Both the position numbers and the translations under genes were made by a program. This document shows positions 10,685 to 21,174 of a DNA stretch of 64,000 nucleotides, piece after piece (positions within the stretch are counted from its first letter, which is position 1; each line of letters starts with the position of its first letter). The notes under the pieces are model-generated. The model searched no databases, was not told where the DNA came from, and was given only the letters and a program-made list of their open reading frames with translations. The stretch is from Dendrolimus kikuchii (taxonomy: Eukaryota; Arthropoda; Insecta; Lepidoptera; Lasiocampidae): the NCBI GenBank assembly GCA_019925095.2, contig CM034412.1, positions 2,852,001 through 2,916,000 on the forward strand. Reading direction: 5' to 3'.

Positions 10685-10872
10685 AACAATAACAAAACAG
10701 ACTAAACCAAAAAGAAAAAAAATATTTCATTTTCTACAATATCTTGAAGTCGGTGCCAAGTAAAATATAAAAAAAAACAATAAAATTGCAAAATGCGAAC
10801 TTCAAGATATTATAGATTTTTTTTTACCTTTTAGCTCTAAGTCGGCTTAGATTTTGTTAAAAAAAAGTAATC
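10685..10872. repeat. Inverted pair of the 9961 repeat, forming a hairpin
   Basis: AATATCTTGAAG (10738-10749) and CTTCAAGATATT (10800-10811) are perfect inverted 12-mers within a longer, diverged inverted repeat. The right arm is an inverted copy of the repeat at 9961-10060. Confidence 0.6.
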
Positions 10873-11044
10873 TCACAATTTCTAGAAGTTTTAACCTAAA
10901 ATATTGTCACCCTACAGACCGGGACAAAAAACCCGTGGACAATCTTACGGGATCTTAATTGGGGCCGCGCGGAATGCGCGGAATCCCGCCTGTGTCCCAC
11001 CACTACACTTTTATTTGTTCAAACAACGCCCCATTGTTTTGTTC

Positions 11045-11390
11045 TTTGCGCACGATTGTTTTGTTTGGATAGTGATGAGCTGTATAATTGTTTTTAGTGT
11101 AATAATCGATCTTTTTATTAGCAACTTTTAAAACAATAAATTAATAACAAAACGACTCTATTAAGTACATTCAATGCGCTTTTTTGAGCACGATTGTTTT
11201 CTTTGGATACTGATGAGCTGTGTAATTGTTTTTAGTATAATAATTGATCTTATTATTGGCAATACTAAAACAAACATTTAATACGTTTTTTTTGATCATA
11301 GTTGTTTTGTTTGAATAGTGGTGAGCTGTATTATTGTTTTAAATTTAATCATCATTTTTTGTTGGCAGTATTAAAATACTAAGTATATAT
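11045..11390. repeat. Three diverged tandem units (about 108-138 bp)
   Basis: A block CACGATTGTTTTGTTTGG followed by TGATGAGCTGT and TAATTGTTTTTAGT starts at 11051, 11189 and (degenerate) 11297. Spacing is 138 and 108 bp. Units are AT-rich and diverged. Confidence 0.65.
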
Positions 11391-11399
11391 AAAAATGAC

Positions 11400-12005
11400 C
11401 GAGTTAAGAAAACTTAATGCGCACTTAGAGAGTTTAAGGAACGATTTACTTTAAGAGCAATTTAGTGTGGTATAAAATTTCTTGAAATGCACTTGCTAGG
11501 TTTTGAAATTGCCTAGTTGAATTGTAGCTTAAAGCGGTTATTAAAGTATGCTAATTTTCGGACCCTTTCTCTAAATAGGGTGGTGTAAAAAGAAGAAAAG
11601 AGAATCATCAACTCAGCCACGCGCACCTTCTATACAACATCGCTAAATAAGGGTAAATATATAAATGTTTATAAATATTGACATGATAATTATGACTTAA
11701 GAATGATATATATAAATAGACATATTGTAGGTTTTTTTGTCTTGTGTGGTATCGTATTATTTAATTCCTTTTTTTATTTTAAATATAATTTTCCAATATT
11801 GTATCAAATATATTATAATTTTCTTATAGTTGTATGAGCGAAATGCGTAATATGAATTATTTTTTTAGTGGAAACTTAGTTGATATATATATTTATGTGT
11901 TTTACATTGTAAGAATTATAATTATTGTATTTCCAAAATAAATTAAATAAATAAATAAAATGTTAATAATGTCTCCACTGAGCAGAGATAATAATGTTGA
12001 AATAA
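11400..12005. other. AT-rich unassigned stretch
   Basis: No gene or family recognised. Confidence 0.4.
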
Positions 12006-12008
12006 TTA

Positions 12009-12320
12009 ATGTTCGGTGTTACTAGAATGAATAAGATGAGAAAGGAGTCCATAAGGGAATCGTTGAAAATTGCAGCAGTGACTGCAAAATTGAGATGAGG
12101 AAGACTAAGGTTGTGCGGGCGTGTAATGTGGAGGGATAAAAGTCATGTGACAAAAATAATGTTAAACCAGAAGTTTGATGAATACAAATGTAAAGGTAGA
12201 CCAAAAAAGAGATAGATGGATTGTGTAAGGAATGACATGATAATTTGTGGTGTGACAGAGGACTTATATTAAAGTGTGGAAGGAAAAGACATATTGTGCT
12301 GACCCCAAATAATTAAGAGA
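12009..12320 (+). mobile_element. Decayed RTE/BovB-like LINE C-terminus
   Basis: One frame from 12009 reads GVTRMNKMRKESIRESLKIA, then the MWRDKSHVTK and GRPKKR-MDCVRNDM blocks typical of the C-terminal end of RTE-type reverse transcriptases. The frame is broken by three stops (TGA, TAG, TAA), at least one of which replaces an expected tryptophan. It is a different and older family than the 42798 RTE-like copies. Confidence 0.65.
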
Positions 12321-12384
12321 GGGTGAAAGAATGCAGAGATTTTTACAAAATTATTTATCTAGTACTTTTTTAAGTCCTATCTGT

Positions 12385-12480
12385 GAACCGTCTTGCATGA
12401 TCACGGCTACTGAAACGTGGCCGAAACGTCAGAACAAAATATCGCGTTTAAAAATGTCAAAACGTAGTTTTACAAAATTA
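12385..12480 (+). mobile_element. Repeat element P, terminal fragment
   Basis: It carries GATCACGGCTACTGAAAC, GTGGCCGAAACGTC and a terminal AAAACGTAGTTTTA. Confidence 0.5.
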
Positions 12481-12825
12481 TTTATCGATACAATATCTGT
12501 CACATCCCTATTTTCGGCCATTGCGTCCCGTACGTCAGTGTCACATCGGCGTCCGTCAGTCTGTCCGTCCGTTGTTACACTTTTAAATCACCGTAGATTT
12601 ACAACAGCGACCGGAGACATGGAAAAAAGTTAGCTTGCTCTCACAGCGTTCAGTTAGGTATTTCATTAAAACGGTGTTCTTGGTTTTTGTATATTCTTTG
12701 TTGAATTGGTTAAGTGTCTGCTTTAGTATCTTTATTTCAGGCGACTGATGGTAAGTTGGAAGTAGAACGCCATATTGATAGAAGGAAAAATGTAACAGAT
12801 ATAAGTTATATGAAATAATAATAAT

Positions 12826-13060
12826 AATAATCGGCAGACAAACACACATATTGTATATTCCCAAATTAAGCAAGTTACGCTTGTGTTATGGATAATATAT
12901 ACAACGGACTACTCTGGAGTCGATCCCAGACACCCAGACCATAGTAAATAACGGAGAAAATACGTTTCCGAAATTTACTATACCAGGAATCGAACCCGGA
13001 ACCTCTGCGTCGCAGTGAGGTAGGCCGGCAAAGGCTTAGCCCGCTCAACCACAGAGGCCG
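12826..13060 (-). mobile_element. tRNA-derived SINE (family 1), near full length
   Basis: The minus strand starts GGCCTCTGTGGTTGAGCGGG (A-box), with B-box GGTTCGATTCC (12996-12986) and an (ATT)n-tailed 3' end at about 12816-12830. It matches 56387-56640. Confidence 0.78.
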
Positions 13061-13118
13061 TCAAGAAAAACGTCAAGAAAAAAAGAAAACAAGAGGAAGG
13101 AAACCTATTTATCTATTC

Positions 13119-13355
13119 TCATCTGTACAGGAATGGAGAAAGAATACAATTTCCCGCGGCCAGGCGGCCTGTCGTAAGAGGTGGTAAAACAACCCACAGC
13201 CAGGTGGTAGGGCATTTGCCCGTCTGGACGGCTACCACCCCTAGTCTAAAGTATGCCGCAATAACAGCCTTGAGTTGTGTTCCGACATTAGTGACCAGGT
13301 TCCAGTATCCCTTAAGAGAGCAGCGGCGCATTTGTAGCACCTTTGGTGTTACCAC
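13119..13355 (+). mobile_element. SINE-like element S, 3' truncated
   Basis: It starts at ATCTGTACAGGAATGGAG and runs to AGCACCTTTGGTGTTACCA, where it stops without the poly-A part. The sequence joins LINE-B material via a CTG/poly-T stretch. Confidence 0.7.
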
Positions 13356-13379
13356 TGCTGCTGCTGTTTTTTTTTATGG

Positions 13380-13830
13380 ATGTATAGGTTTGCGTTTGAC
13401 GACTGTCTCACTTGATGTTGAGTGATGACGCAGTCCAGGATGGAGCACGCTTACGCTAGAAGATACCTATTCACTCGTGACTTGATGAATTCAAGATTGT
13501 ATTTGTCAGGAAAAACAGACTTCGGCAAATTATTCCACTCTTCGGCAGTGCGTACCAGAAAAGATGAAGCGAAACGCTTGGTTCTGACTGGTGGTGTCCG
13601 GTGAGTTTGGTTGTCTGATGGTAAAATGGGGTTGGACGAATCAGCTCGTAAAATTCTAAGGAACACTCCCCGAAATGTATCCGATAGAAGACAGTCAGCC
13701 CCGCGACCTTGCGTCTATGCTCTAGACTCTGAAGTCGAGCATAAAAAAGACGATCATTGCCGGCCAGCTTCCTGGCTCTTTTCTCAATTGATTCCAGCTG
13801 GTATTGATGATTTGACTGATACGACTGCAG
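13380..13830 (-). mobile_element. LINE-B (CR1/Jockey-like) reverse-transcriptase C-terminal fragment
   Basis: On the minus strand an ESIEKRARKLAGNDRLFYAR block precedes YRIHFGECSLEFYELI and a final [19 protein letters not shown] block, the usual end of CR1/Jockey-type proteins. The parts are in more than one frame, so the copy is broken. Confidence 0.7.
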
Positions 13831-13999
13831 CCGCGACCCTGTGCCGTCACCGGCGGGAGCTCCAAACTACTCCCAAGAACTCGGGACCTTTAAGATAAGA
13901 GTGATTCCTAGGGCTGTGATAGATTTATCTAACATTATTATAGTAGGAAAGCACCCAAATAAATATTGTAAGTGAAACACGGTTTTTTAATACGCTTTT

Positions 14000-14235
14000 A
14001 TTAGCTTCATACGTATGTTAGTATGTAACGGAATCTTTCAAGTTAAATTTAATCGACTTCCCGGTTTCCGATTGAGCTGAAATTTTGCACGTATGTGTAT
14101 ATCGTGTGACATTGCAATAATATGGTACCATGGAGCTGATCTGATGATGGAGTCGGAAGGTGGCCATAGGAACTCCTGTACTAAACAAGATAGACCCCTC
14201 GTGTTTAGGCTTGTATTTAAAAAAGCTTATTTTTA
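14000..14235 (+). repeat. Interspersed repeat G, partial
   Basis: CCCGGTTTCCGATTGAGCTG, GCAATAATATGGTACCATGG, AGCTGATCTGATGATGGAGT and GGTGGCCATAGGAACTCC are shared with 41205-41515 and 50955-51290. This copy lacks the CTTGGCTAGCACTCTGCTGC segment of the others. I recall similar repeats in Lepidoptera; the class is unknown. Confidence 0.6.
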
Positions 14236-14310
14236 CATAACGTTCCAATTTATCATAAGAGTGTATTTAATTGTTTTTTCAAAGTTTCCACGGAGAAAGG
14301 AATTCAATCA

Positions 14311-14987
14311 CTAAAAAATGAAAAATAAATAATAGTTTAAAAAAAAATAAAAAAATACGCTTTTATAGAAAATCCAACTAAAAAATAGAAAATAACTTTG
14401 AATAAAAAATAGTGTAAGAAAAAATGATTTTATTGTAAAAAAAAGCGTGGGGTACATGGTATTCATAGTTATAAATATTTTAGGAACAGATATGAGTAGA
14501 AGGGTTATTTTGATAATATCCTGAAAAGCACCCCACGCTTTTTTTACAATTAAAACATTTTTTTTACACTATTTTTAATTATATAATAGGAAAGGAATGC
14601 TCCGGTGGTTCGGGCCGGTGGAAAGCATGCATGATAAAAGAATGACTAAACAGATATACAATGCAAAAGTGGATGGATGCAGAAGTCGCGGAAGGCCACG
14701 GCACACCTTCCATGATCAAATTGATCGTGTACTAGCAGAAGGTGATGTCAGGAGCCTTAAGAACGGACGAGCGTGCATGACAAGAGCTATGAATGTCAAA
14801 GAAGCAAGGAGGTGTGTAAGAATAAGCCTGAATAGCGCTCTGTTGTTCGTACCTGCCCCGCAAGGGAACTGGCGTGAAGTTATGTATGTATTTTTAATTC
14901 AAATTTATTGTAGATTTTTGAGTTGGATTTTCTATGAAAGCGTATTTTTTAGTTTTTTTTTTAAACTATTATTTTTATTTCACTACA
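14311..14987. mobile_element. Foldback MITE with about 140-bp arms, interrupted by RTE
   Basis: The left arm (14311-14453) and right arm (about 14528-14580 plus 14889-14987) are inverted copies: ATAATAGTTTAAAAAAAA, ACGCTTTTATAGAAAATCCA and GTAAAAAAAAGCGTGGGG on the left have reverse complements on the right. The loop is about 75 bp. There is no coding capacity. The right arm is split by an RTE copy. Confidence 0.75.
14581..14888 (+). mobile_element. RTE-like LINE 3' fragment inside the foldback MITE
   Basis: It encodes GMLRWFGPVESMHDKRMTKQ to the C-terminus and ends in TATGTATGTA. A perfect 11-bp duplication TATTTTTAATT is at 14570-14580 and 14889-14899. About 8 bp of non-RTE sequence lies at the 5' junction. 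Confidence 0.85.
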
Positions 14988-14989
14988 GA

Positions 14990-15285
14990 ACGCAAGTCTC
15001 TTCGAAGGCTAAGCGGTTCTATACCGCTTGTTAGTGTGGGATCATCGACTATAAGAACGACGCGACGCTGGATGGAGTCGAGGGGCTCAGTCTGGTAAGC
15101 GGGTGCTCCGGTCCATAGTACACCATATGCGGTCTGATTTGCGCTTTGTACAGCGCAAGTCTTTGCCGTGGGGTGAAGTACTGCTTGGAACGGTTTAGCA
15201 CACCAAGCTTTTTAGAGACAAGTTTGACAGTTAGTAGCCTACTCGTGAAACATGACAACTGTTCGTCGACACTCACAATGATATT
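14990..15285 (-). mobile_element. LINE-B-like reverse-transcriptase fragment
   Basis: On the minus strand the 15276-15049 frame has KLVSKKLGVLNRSKQYFTPR and LALYKAQIRPHMVY, the motif block between the RT thumb and C-terminus of CR1/Jockey-type LINEs. The expected downstream WAGAP segment is degraded. It is a separate copy from 13380-13830, whose start overlaps it in protein terms. Confidence 0.7.
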
Positions 15286-15307
15286 TTACATAAGCTTAAC
15301 TTACATA

Positions 15308-15565
15308 CAGATATACAATGCAAAAGTGGATGGATGCAGAAGTCGTGGAAGGCCACGACACACCTTCCATGATCAAATTGATCGTGTACTAGCAGAAGGT
15401 GATGTCAGGAGCCTTAAGAACAGACGAGCTTGCATGACAAGAGTTATGAATGTCAAAGAGGCAAGTGAGGTGTGTAAGAATAAGCCTAAATGGCACTCTG
15501 TTGCGAACAACAGAGGCACGAATGCCTACCCCGCAAGGGAACTGGCGTGAAGTTATGTATGTATG
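15308..15565 (+). mobile_element. RTE-like LINE 3' fragment
   Basis: It encodes KVDGCRSRGRPRHTFHDQID onward to the C-terminus with a small internal insertion. A perfect 12-bp duplication TTAACTTACATA lies at 15296-15307 and 15566-15577. Confidence 0.88.
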
Positions 15566-15635
15566 TTAACTTACATATAGCACACAACTTGCTAATTACA
15601 CGCAAGTGTTCAAATGTAATTAAAAAAACGTTTTA

Positions 15636-15903
15636 ATTTTTTTTTATTGCCTGGTGGAAAGCGGTTATCATCGCCTATGAACATTTGTAACAATGTGCTG
15701 CCGCTCTCTAAATGTAGACTGGAACCTGGCCACCAATGCCGGAACACAACTCAAGGCTGTTATGGCGGCATACTATAGAGCGGTAGTAGCTATCCAGTCG
15801 GGCAAATGCCCTACCATCTGGCTGTGGGTTGTTTTGTCGCCTCTTACGACAGGCCGCCCAGCCGCAGGAAATTGTATTCTTTCTCCGTTCCTGCACGGAT
15901 AAA
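15636..15903 (-). mobile_element. SINE-like element S, internally deleted
   Basis: Poly-T then ATTGCCTGGTGGAAAGCGGT: the 3' region between the poly-A and the GTAACCGC block is shortened. It ends GCACGGATAAA. Confidence 0.75.
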
Positions 15904-15904
15904 C

Positions 15905-16545
15905 TAAATAATGAAATTATCAAAAAACACCTATATATACTGACTTTATTATGCCAATCATAGGCCTATATAATCCGCCTCTGCTAATAGGCCGCGGGAT
16001 GCATAATAGGCTCAATAATGGGAATAAGTAGTTCAATCCCATTTATTATGGCGTTATAACGACATCAAACTGTAATAGTTACCAATATATTAATAGGGAC
16101 TACCTATTCTGATTGGACGCATTTACAATGTACCGAATGAATAACGACGTGAGCATTCTGTAGTGTTCGTTAGTTTGTTTCAAACGTAGACGTTTGAGGG
16201 ATAGATCACTTTTTATATAGTCTGTATCAAGATTTGTTGCCGCTTTTAGTTAGCAACAGATAGCTGCAGTATAGACGGCTTTTAATATAAAATGTTCATT
16301 ATATATTCGTTTTAATATCTGCCATACAAATTCCTTTTGAAAAAAATTGTACACATTTTTTTTAGTACTATCAAATTTAAATGTTATTTGTGTATTGCGA
16401 GACTGGGAAACAGACAAAAGGCCTACGTACTGTATTCGCCTATACGAATATAATCCTAATTACTATGTGCTGATATTATCACAAAACACCATCAAGAAAT
16501 ATTCCCTAAATCAAAAAATATGATGTCTCGGTCAAACTATCTTAT
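15905..16545. other. Unassigned stretch
   Basis: No coding region or known repeat recognised. Confidence 0.4.
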
Positions 16546-16549
16546 CAAG

Positions 16550-16720
16550 TGTTGCGGACAGAGAGCACCCCCCTGACCCGCCCGCTGGAGCACAGCTCTC
16601 TACGCCCCGCATACCGCCGACGCCCATAGCTCGCACAGTTAGCAGCTAGGCGTCGGAAGGAACGGGGGATAAAAGAAGCGGCCTTTGATCCCGAAAATCT
16701 CAACTCATTTCTACAACAAA
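16550..16720 (+). promoter_or_regulatory. GC-rich LTR-like or promoter-like segment with TATA box
   Basis: It starts TGTTGCGGACAGAG, includes TTAGCAGCTAGGCGTC (16639-16654), a TATA-like ATAAAAG at 16669-16675 and a TCAACTC initiator-like site about 31 bases downstream. A diverged relative starts at 18090. The TG start and paired copies suggest a retrovirus-like LTR, but neither a matching CA end nor a target duplication could be fixed. It could also be a host promoter. Confidence 0.35.
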
Positions 16721-17495
16721 ACTCATTTCTAGTGCGAGCAAGTAATTATTTAAATAATGTAAGTAAATACGATGACATCGAACCATTTGCAATCAGTATT
16801 TCAGGAGCCAAGCGGTGTCTAAGCCTTAAATTTGTCAACAGTGACTAGTCATTTCGTACCTTTTCTACGTTTGCATGTTACTTTTAAGCAATAAATAGCT
16901 TATCCGTGAAAACCTGTCATTGGCTTTCTTGTATTAATTATAGTTATCTAATCAAATGTATGTAGCTGTAGGTTTTCCAAAAAAATAAATAAATAAATAG
17001 ATTGAACTCTAACACTACCTCATGCTTTCTTAACACATCGCACACCGTTGCTTCATTTAGACCTTTTAGACATATTCATTGGCCAATTGCATGTAGATGA
17101 TGCCGTTACGGAGTCAAACATTTTAATTTATGTAAAGCAGTTTGTTCGTTTTAATGACACCACGGTGTATATTAAGCCCGCTCTAACAAGGCTCCCGTCC
17201 GCAGACAGGCTAACAAGGTGCTAGTAAACCAATTATTAAGGGCTGTAAATGCCACGCAATAATAACCGAACCGTATTCGGAGAAAAAACAGCGTTCGCAG
17301 TCATAAATCGATCTAAATTCGGCCAAGCGGGGACTGATTAAAATAATAACCAGTGTACCTGAGCATTTAAGAAACACCAATATTTATTATCCTACACTAT
17401 ACTATATTCATACGTATCTATAATATTATAAAATTCTAAACATGCCGTGTCTGTACATTGAAGCTATTTGAAAAAAAAAACAACTGGTATCTTAT
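16721..17495. other. Unassigned stretch after the LTR-like segment
   Basis: It has a GTAAGTAAATACG donor-like site at about 16759 and an AATAAA near 16890, but no identifiable exon. Confidence 0.3.
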
Positions 17496-17496
17496 A

Positions 17497-17742
17497 TCTT
17501 ATACTAATAGATAAAGCTGAAAAGTTTGTTTGTTTGAACGCGCTAATCTCAGCAACTACTGGTCCGATTTGAAAAATTCTTTCAGTGTTAGATAGCCCAT
17601 TTATTGAGGAAGGCTATAGGTTATATATCATCACGCTAAGAGCAGCAGGAGCGGAGCACCAATGAAGAATGTTTCAAAATCGGGGTCTTTTTTACTTACT
17701 TTTTTTTATATCCACGCGGACGAAGTCGCGGGCAGAAGCTAG
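17497..17742 (+). mobile_element. Helitron-like non-autonomous element (246 bp)
   Basis: It begins TCTTATACTAATAGATAAAG after A 17496 and ends GGGCAGAAGCTAG before T 17743. An imperfect hairpin (CGCGGACGAAGTCGCGGG) lies just inside the CTAG. It shares the CGATTTGAAAAATTCTTTCA block with 1175 and 5000. Ends, hairpin and A/T flanks all fit Helitron termini. Confidence 0.72.
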
Positions 17743-17744
17743 TA

Positions 17745-18085
17745 TACTATATAAACGATGGCACGATGTAATTTTTCGGGATTTTAATTGTTCCGGATTT
17801 ACATAAAAACTACTGAGCCGATTTCGATGCGGTTTTCGCAAATTTCTAGACTTAAAATCTGCGCTATTTTTTTATCTTGAGAATCCTGTGGGAATTTTTC
17901 TGGGAATTATTTAAAATGATCAGATTTAAAAACATCGATTTCCGATTTGATTTTTTCAGTGATCGATATCATTAGATAGATGTCCACTTTCGATGATCTC
18001 AGGCAACTTTCGCTTCATCTACTTTCATTCATTTCTTTATACATGCACGTCTTTTACTTTAATTAACACAAATTTTTATACATTA
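17745..18085. other. Unassigned stretch
   Basis: It contains a CTACTGAGCCGATTTCGATG phrase typical of Helitron-like repeats at about 17810, but no defined element. Confidence 0.35.
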
Positions 18086-18089
18086 GGGA

Positions 18090-18230
18090 TGTTGCGGACA
18101 GAATCACGCCCTGACGTCTCCCCCGGAATTCCCATATTCCCACGCTCCGATAACCGTCAATATGTACGCCAATACGCTCGCTCGATTAGCAGCTAAGCGT
18201 CTGCTTAAAAGTAATACACTAGCGACTGGC
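18090..18230 (+). promoter_or_regulatory. Second LTR-like segment
   Basis: TGTTGCGGACAGAATCACGC and TTAGCAGCTAAGCGTC (18186-18201) match the order and spacing at 16550-16654 (96 versus 89 bp apart), followed by a TTAAAAG box (18205-18211). Confidence 0.35.
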
Positions 18231-18780
18231 TGACCATGCCGCAGACGTAGCCAACGCGAAGCCCGTGATGGCCACCGAAAGCCGATGATTGGCCGACGCG
18301 AGCCGCCGACATATCCCTTATGTGTCAGGCGGCCCTCGTACCACGTCACCGGGGGGTAGTTGCCCCCTGCGAATTGGACCGGGGCAAAGAGCAGTAGCTC
18401 GAGGCCCCATACCGGCTTTGCCATCTTCAGGCAGACCCGATTACTCACTCGAAAAAAAAGCCACCGACATAGGCGGCATAGTCAGTCGGTCAAGTACACA
18501 ACCAGTTTCCGAATCAAGTTATACACACAAGAGAAGAAAAGGAAGACCAGGAAGCATTCGGAAGACTCTTCAGCCATGTGGACTCTCAGCGTGACTTTCG
18601 TGGATCTTGTGAACACCAGGTGTTTGATTAGTGCAACTAGTATTGGTCAGTGAAATCGATGCAATTAGTCCTATCAGTGTTCAGAGGAACATAAAGGTTC
18701 TAGTGTTAACTTGCGTTCATTGACTTGGACGTGCCGTTTAGAACAGTAGTGCTGATCGTACTTACTGCTGTTGTGAGCGC
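18231..18780. other. GC-rich unassigned stretch
   Basis: It continues from the LTR-like segment and is possibly the rest of a degraded LTR element. The short open frames at 18289-18653 match nothing I recognise. Confidence 0.3.
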
Positions 18781-18782
18781 CT

Positions 18783-19052
18783 TTTTTTTTATTGCAGGAG
18801 ATAAGCAGACAGGCAGACGGCCCACTTAACGGAAAGCGGTTACCATCGCCTATGGACATTTGCTACAAATGCGCTGCTGCTCTCTTAAGGGAGACTGGAA
18901 CCTGGTCACTAATGCCGGAATACAACTCAAGGTTGTTATGGCGACATACTCTAGACCAGGGGTGGTAACCATCCAGTACGGGCAAATGCTCTACCACCTG
19001 GCTGTGGGTTGTTTAGTCGCCTCTTACGACAGGCCGCCCGGGCGCAGGAATA
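18783..19052 (-). mobile_element. SINE-like element S, 5' truncated
   Basis: Poly-T then TTGCAGGAGATAAGCAGACA; it stops at GGGCGCAGGAATAAA without the full 5' end. Confidence 0.75.
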
Positions 19053-19054
19053 AA

Positions 19055-19853
19055 TACAGTATACATTTAGGGGTGTTTCATTGAGTATACCACCTGTACC
19101 GTACAAGGGATTTAAACCAATCCCAAAGTAACCCTGAAATGTATTTTCAAAAATTTTTACAACACTGCTTGTAATTAAAACTCAAACCATAAACCTGAAT
19201 GATCTCAGGGCTTTTTAGTTGGCTCCTAAACGCTATTTTATGAAGGGGTCCGTACAAATGATTTAATTATAGACATACAAGTTTATAGCGAGTTTTATTT
19301 GTGTTAGTGGTATGCTATTAGGGATCGCTTTCAGCGAATGTGGGGATTTAATTGACCCTTTAATTAAACGGAGGTTTGTTGTCACGCTCAGAGAGCTTTA
19401 AGGCCGATTAAATTAAAGGACTATTAGAATTTAGATTTAATTATTTGATCGCTAAATTATGCGATTATATATATTTGTGGATTAGGTTGTGCTGCGAAAT
19501 AGTCTACACGGATGCGTATTCAAGAAGACTTCATTGCTGTTGCCACACATATATCACAATTTTCATGACCTTTTTGTGTTGCCAGGTTAACAAACCCAAT
19601 TTGCGCAACCTCTAATGTTGCCACTTACATATTGGTATTATTCCATCGCACCTTGTCGTAGACAGACGATTAGAATTTAGAAACTAAAGCGTAGAGCTTG
19701 AAGCCTAAATTACACGTTTTTATTTGTTTTTTTAATTTAAATAGAAATGCGATTTAAAAAAATACAGAAATAAAATTATCTTAATTGTTTTAAAAGGTTT
19801 CATAAGTGACTTTTTACCTGCTTTTTATTTTTTTTATTTTTTTATTATAAAAC
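19055..19853. other. Unassigned stretch
   Basis: No gene or recognised family. Confidence 0.4.
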
Positions 19854-19857
19854 TATC

Positions 19858-20264
19858 TAACCCGGCAAACTTCGTACCGCCTCAGAATCAATAAATAATA
19901 AAGCTGAATGATAATTACAGAATGTTTCAATTTTAATAAAAAATGTGGTCAAAACTTAACCGGAGCGAACATTAAACGTTTGACATTCAAACCAAAAAAG
20001 TGAAAAAATTAACCTTAAATTTAATTTGATTTCTGAACGACGGGACAAACATCAAATGTTTAACAGGTAGGAATAGTTTCTAAGGGAAAGCGAAATTGTT
20101 GTTTTTACTATATTCAATGCATTTTATTTACATATTTACTCACCTTTTAAACCTTCCCTGGACTTCCACAAATAATTCAAAACCAAAATTAGTCAAATCA
20201 GTCCAGCCTTTCTCGAGTTTTAGCGAGACTAACGAACAACAATTGATTTATATATATATATAGA
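19858..20264 (-). mobile_element. Helitron-like non-autonomous element (family of 49705)
   Basis: On the minus strand it starts TCTATATATATATATAAATC (TC 20264-20263 after an A) and carries GACTAATTTTGGTTTTGAAT and GAGGCGGTACGAAGTTTGCC near the end. The CTAG is mutated here (CTATCTAACCC on the plus strand). Confidence 0.6.
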
Positions 20265-20349
20265 TATTCCAAAGGACAATGCCCAAAATCAGGATCGCTT
20301 TATAATAAAACAGTATAGTCAAAAAAGTATACTCATAACGTTGTTAAGA

Positions 20350-20359
20350 GTATCCTTCT

Positions 20360-20413
<54 letters not shown>

Positions 20414-20466
20414 AGAAGGACCTGTTGTTCGTGCCTACCCCGCAAGGGAATTGGCGTGAAGTTATG

Positions 20467-20498
<32 letters not shown>

Positions 20499-20511
20499 CA
20501 AGAAGGATACA
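20350..20511. repeat. AT-rich palindrome with (TA)n core
   Basis: GTATCCTTCTT (20350-20360) and AAGAAGGATAC (20501-20511) are perfect inverted arms around long (TA)n runs (20364-20408 and 20471-20498). A tiny RTE insertion sits inside. Confidence 0.8.
20421..20497 (+). mobile_element. Minimal RTE-like 3' insertion
   Basis: Only about 50 bp of the RTE 3' end (TGTTGTTCGTGCCTACCCCG to GAAGTTATGTATG) plus a TA-expanded tail. A perfect 10-bp duplication ACAAGAAGGA flanks it (20411-20420 and 20498-20507). Confidence 0.8.
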
Positions 20512-20998
20512 CACTTCATCCTATTATGGTAATTCTTTTACAGTGCAGGCTGTAAAACTTTGGAATATGCTGCCTCTTACTGTCAGAGAGGCCAAATCCT
20601 TACCAACATTTAGAAATTTACTCAGAAAACACTATTTGTCCATAAATAGCTATGTCTGATTACCATAATATAATCATGCTAATGCATTTATTATAATAAC
20701 TTATGTATTTTGAAATATATTATTATATACGTGTATATCTATGACTATGTATATATGTATGTATTTCTATATTTATTTGTTAAATCAGTTTGATTATTTA
20801 TGTATCTATTGCCTTTTTCCTGCACCACCTACATCTGCCTGATTCAAATTTGTTTTTGATTTAGGTTGCCTGGAAAAGATCGCTTTGAGCGATAAGGCCG
20901 CCTATTGTATCGCCTAGAAAATATTGTAAATATGGTCTGTTTTTGTAATTGTATGTTTTGGTGTGCAATCAAGTGTTCTCTCTCTCTCTCACTCTATA
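20507..20998 (+). mobile_element. LINE-A (CR1/Jockey-like) 3' end
   Basis: One frame reads HTSSYYGNSFTVQAVKLWNM, then LPLTVREAKSLPTFRNLLRK, to a TGA at about 20657. The same C-terminus is coded on the minus strand at 34440-34600. The 3' UTR carries GGTTGCCTGGAAAAGATCGC, TTTGAGCGATAAGGCCGCC and a CTCT tail. Confidence 0.78.
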
Positions 20999-21012
20999 CT
21001 TATATATATATA

Positions 21013-21170
21013 CTAGCTGTCCCGGCAGACGTTCTGCCTTGAAGAAATAAAATTTAGAACCCGATTCCAGCGCCACCTACCGGGTCCAAATGTAAGCTAT
21101 CCTATCTTTCAAGTCGGATCAAACTGCACACGGTCAAGTAGTTTAGGAGTCCATCGCGGACAAACAACGT
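21013..21170 (-). mobile_element. Helitron-like fragment
   Basis: The minus-strand CTAG end (21016-21013) is next to a T and the CCGGCAGACG hairpin region. It is near-identical to 7158-7366 but truncated after CAAACAACGTG. Confidence 0.6.
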
Positions 21171-21174
21171 GTAC

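Noticed and set aside
11060..11230. Hammerhead ribozyme from the TGATGAGCTG motifs in the tandem units
   Set aside because: A CTGATGAG-like core occurs, but no GAAAC partner with flanking stems follows at the required spacing.
20319..20532. Open frames coding runs of IYIYIY on both strands
   Set aside because: They are translations of the (TA)n palindrome arms.
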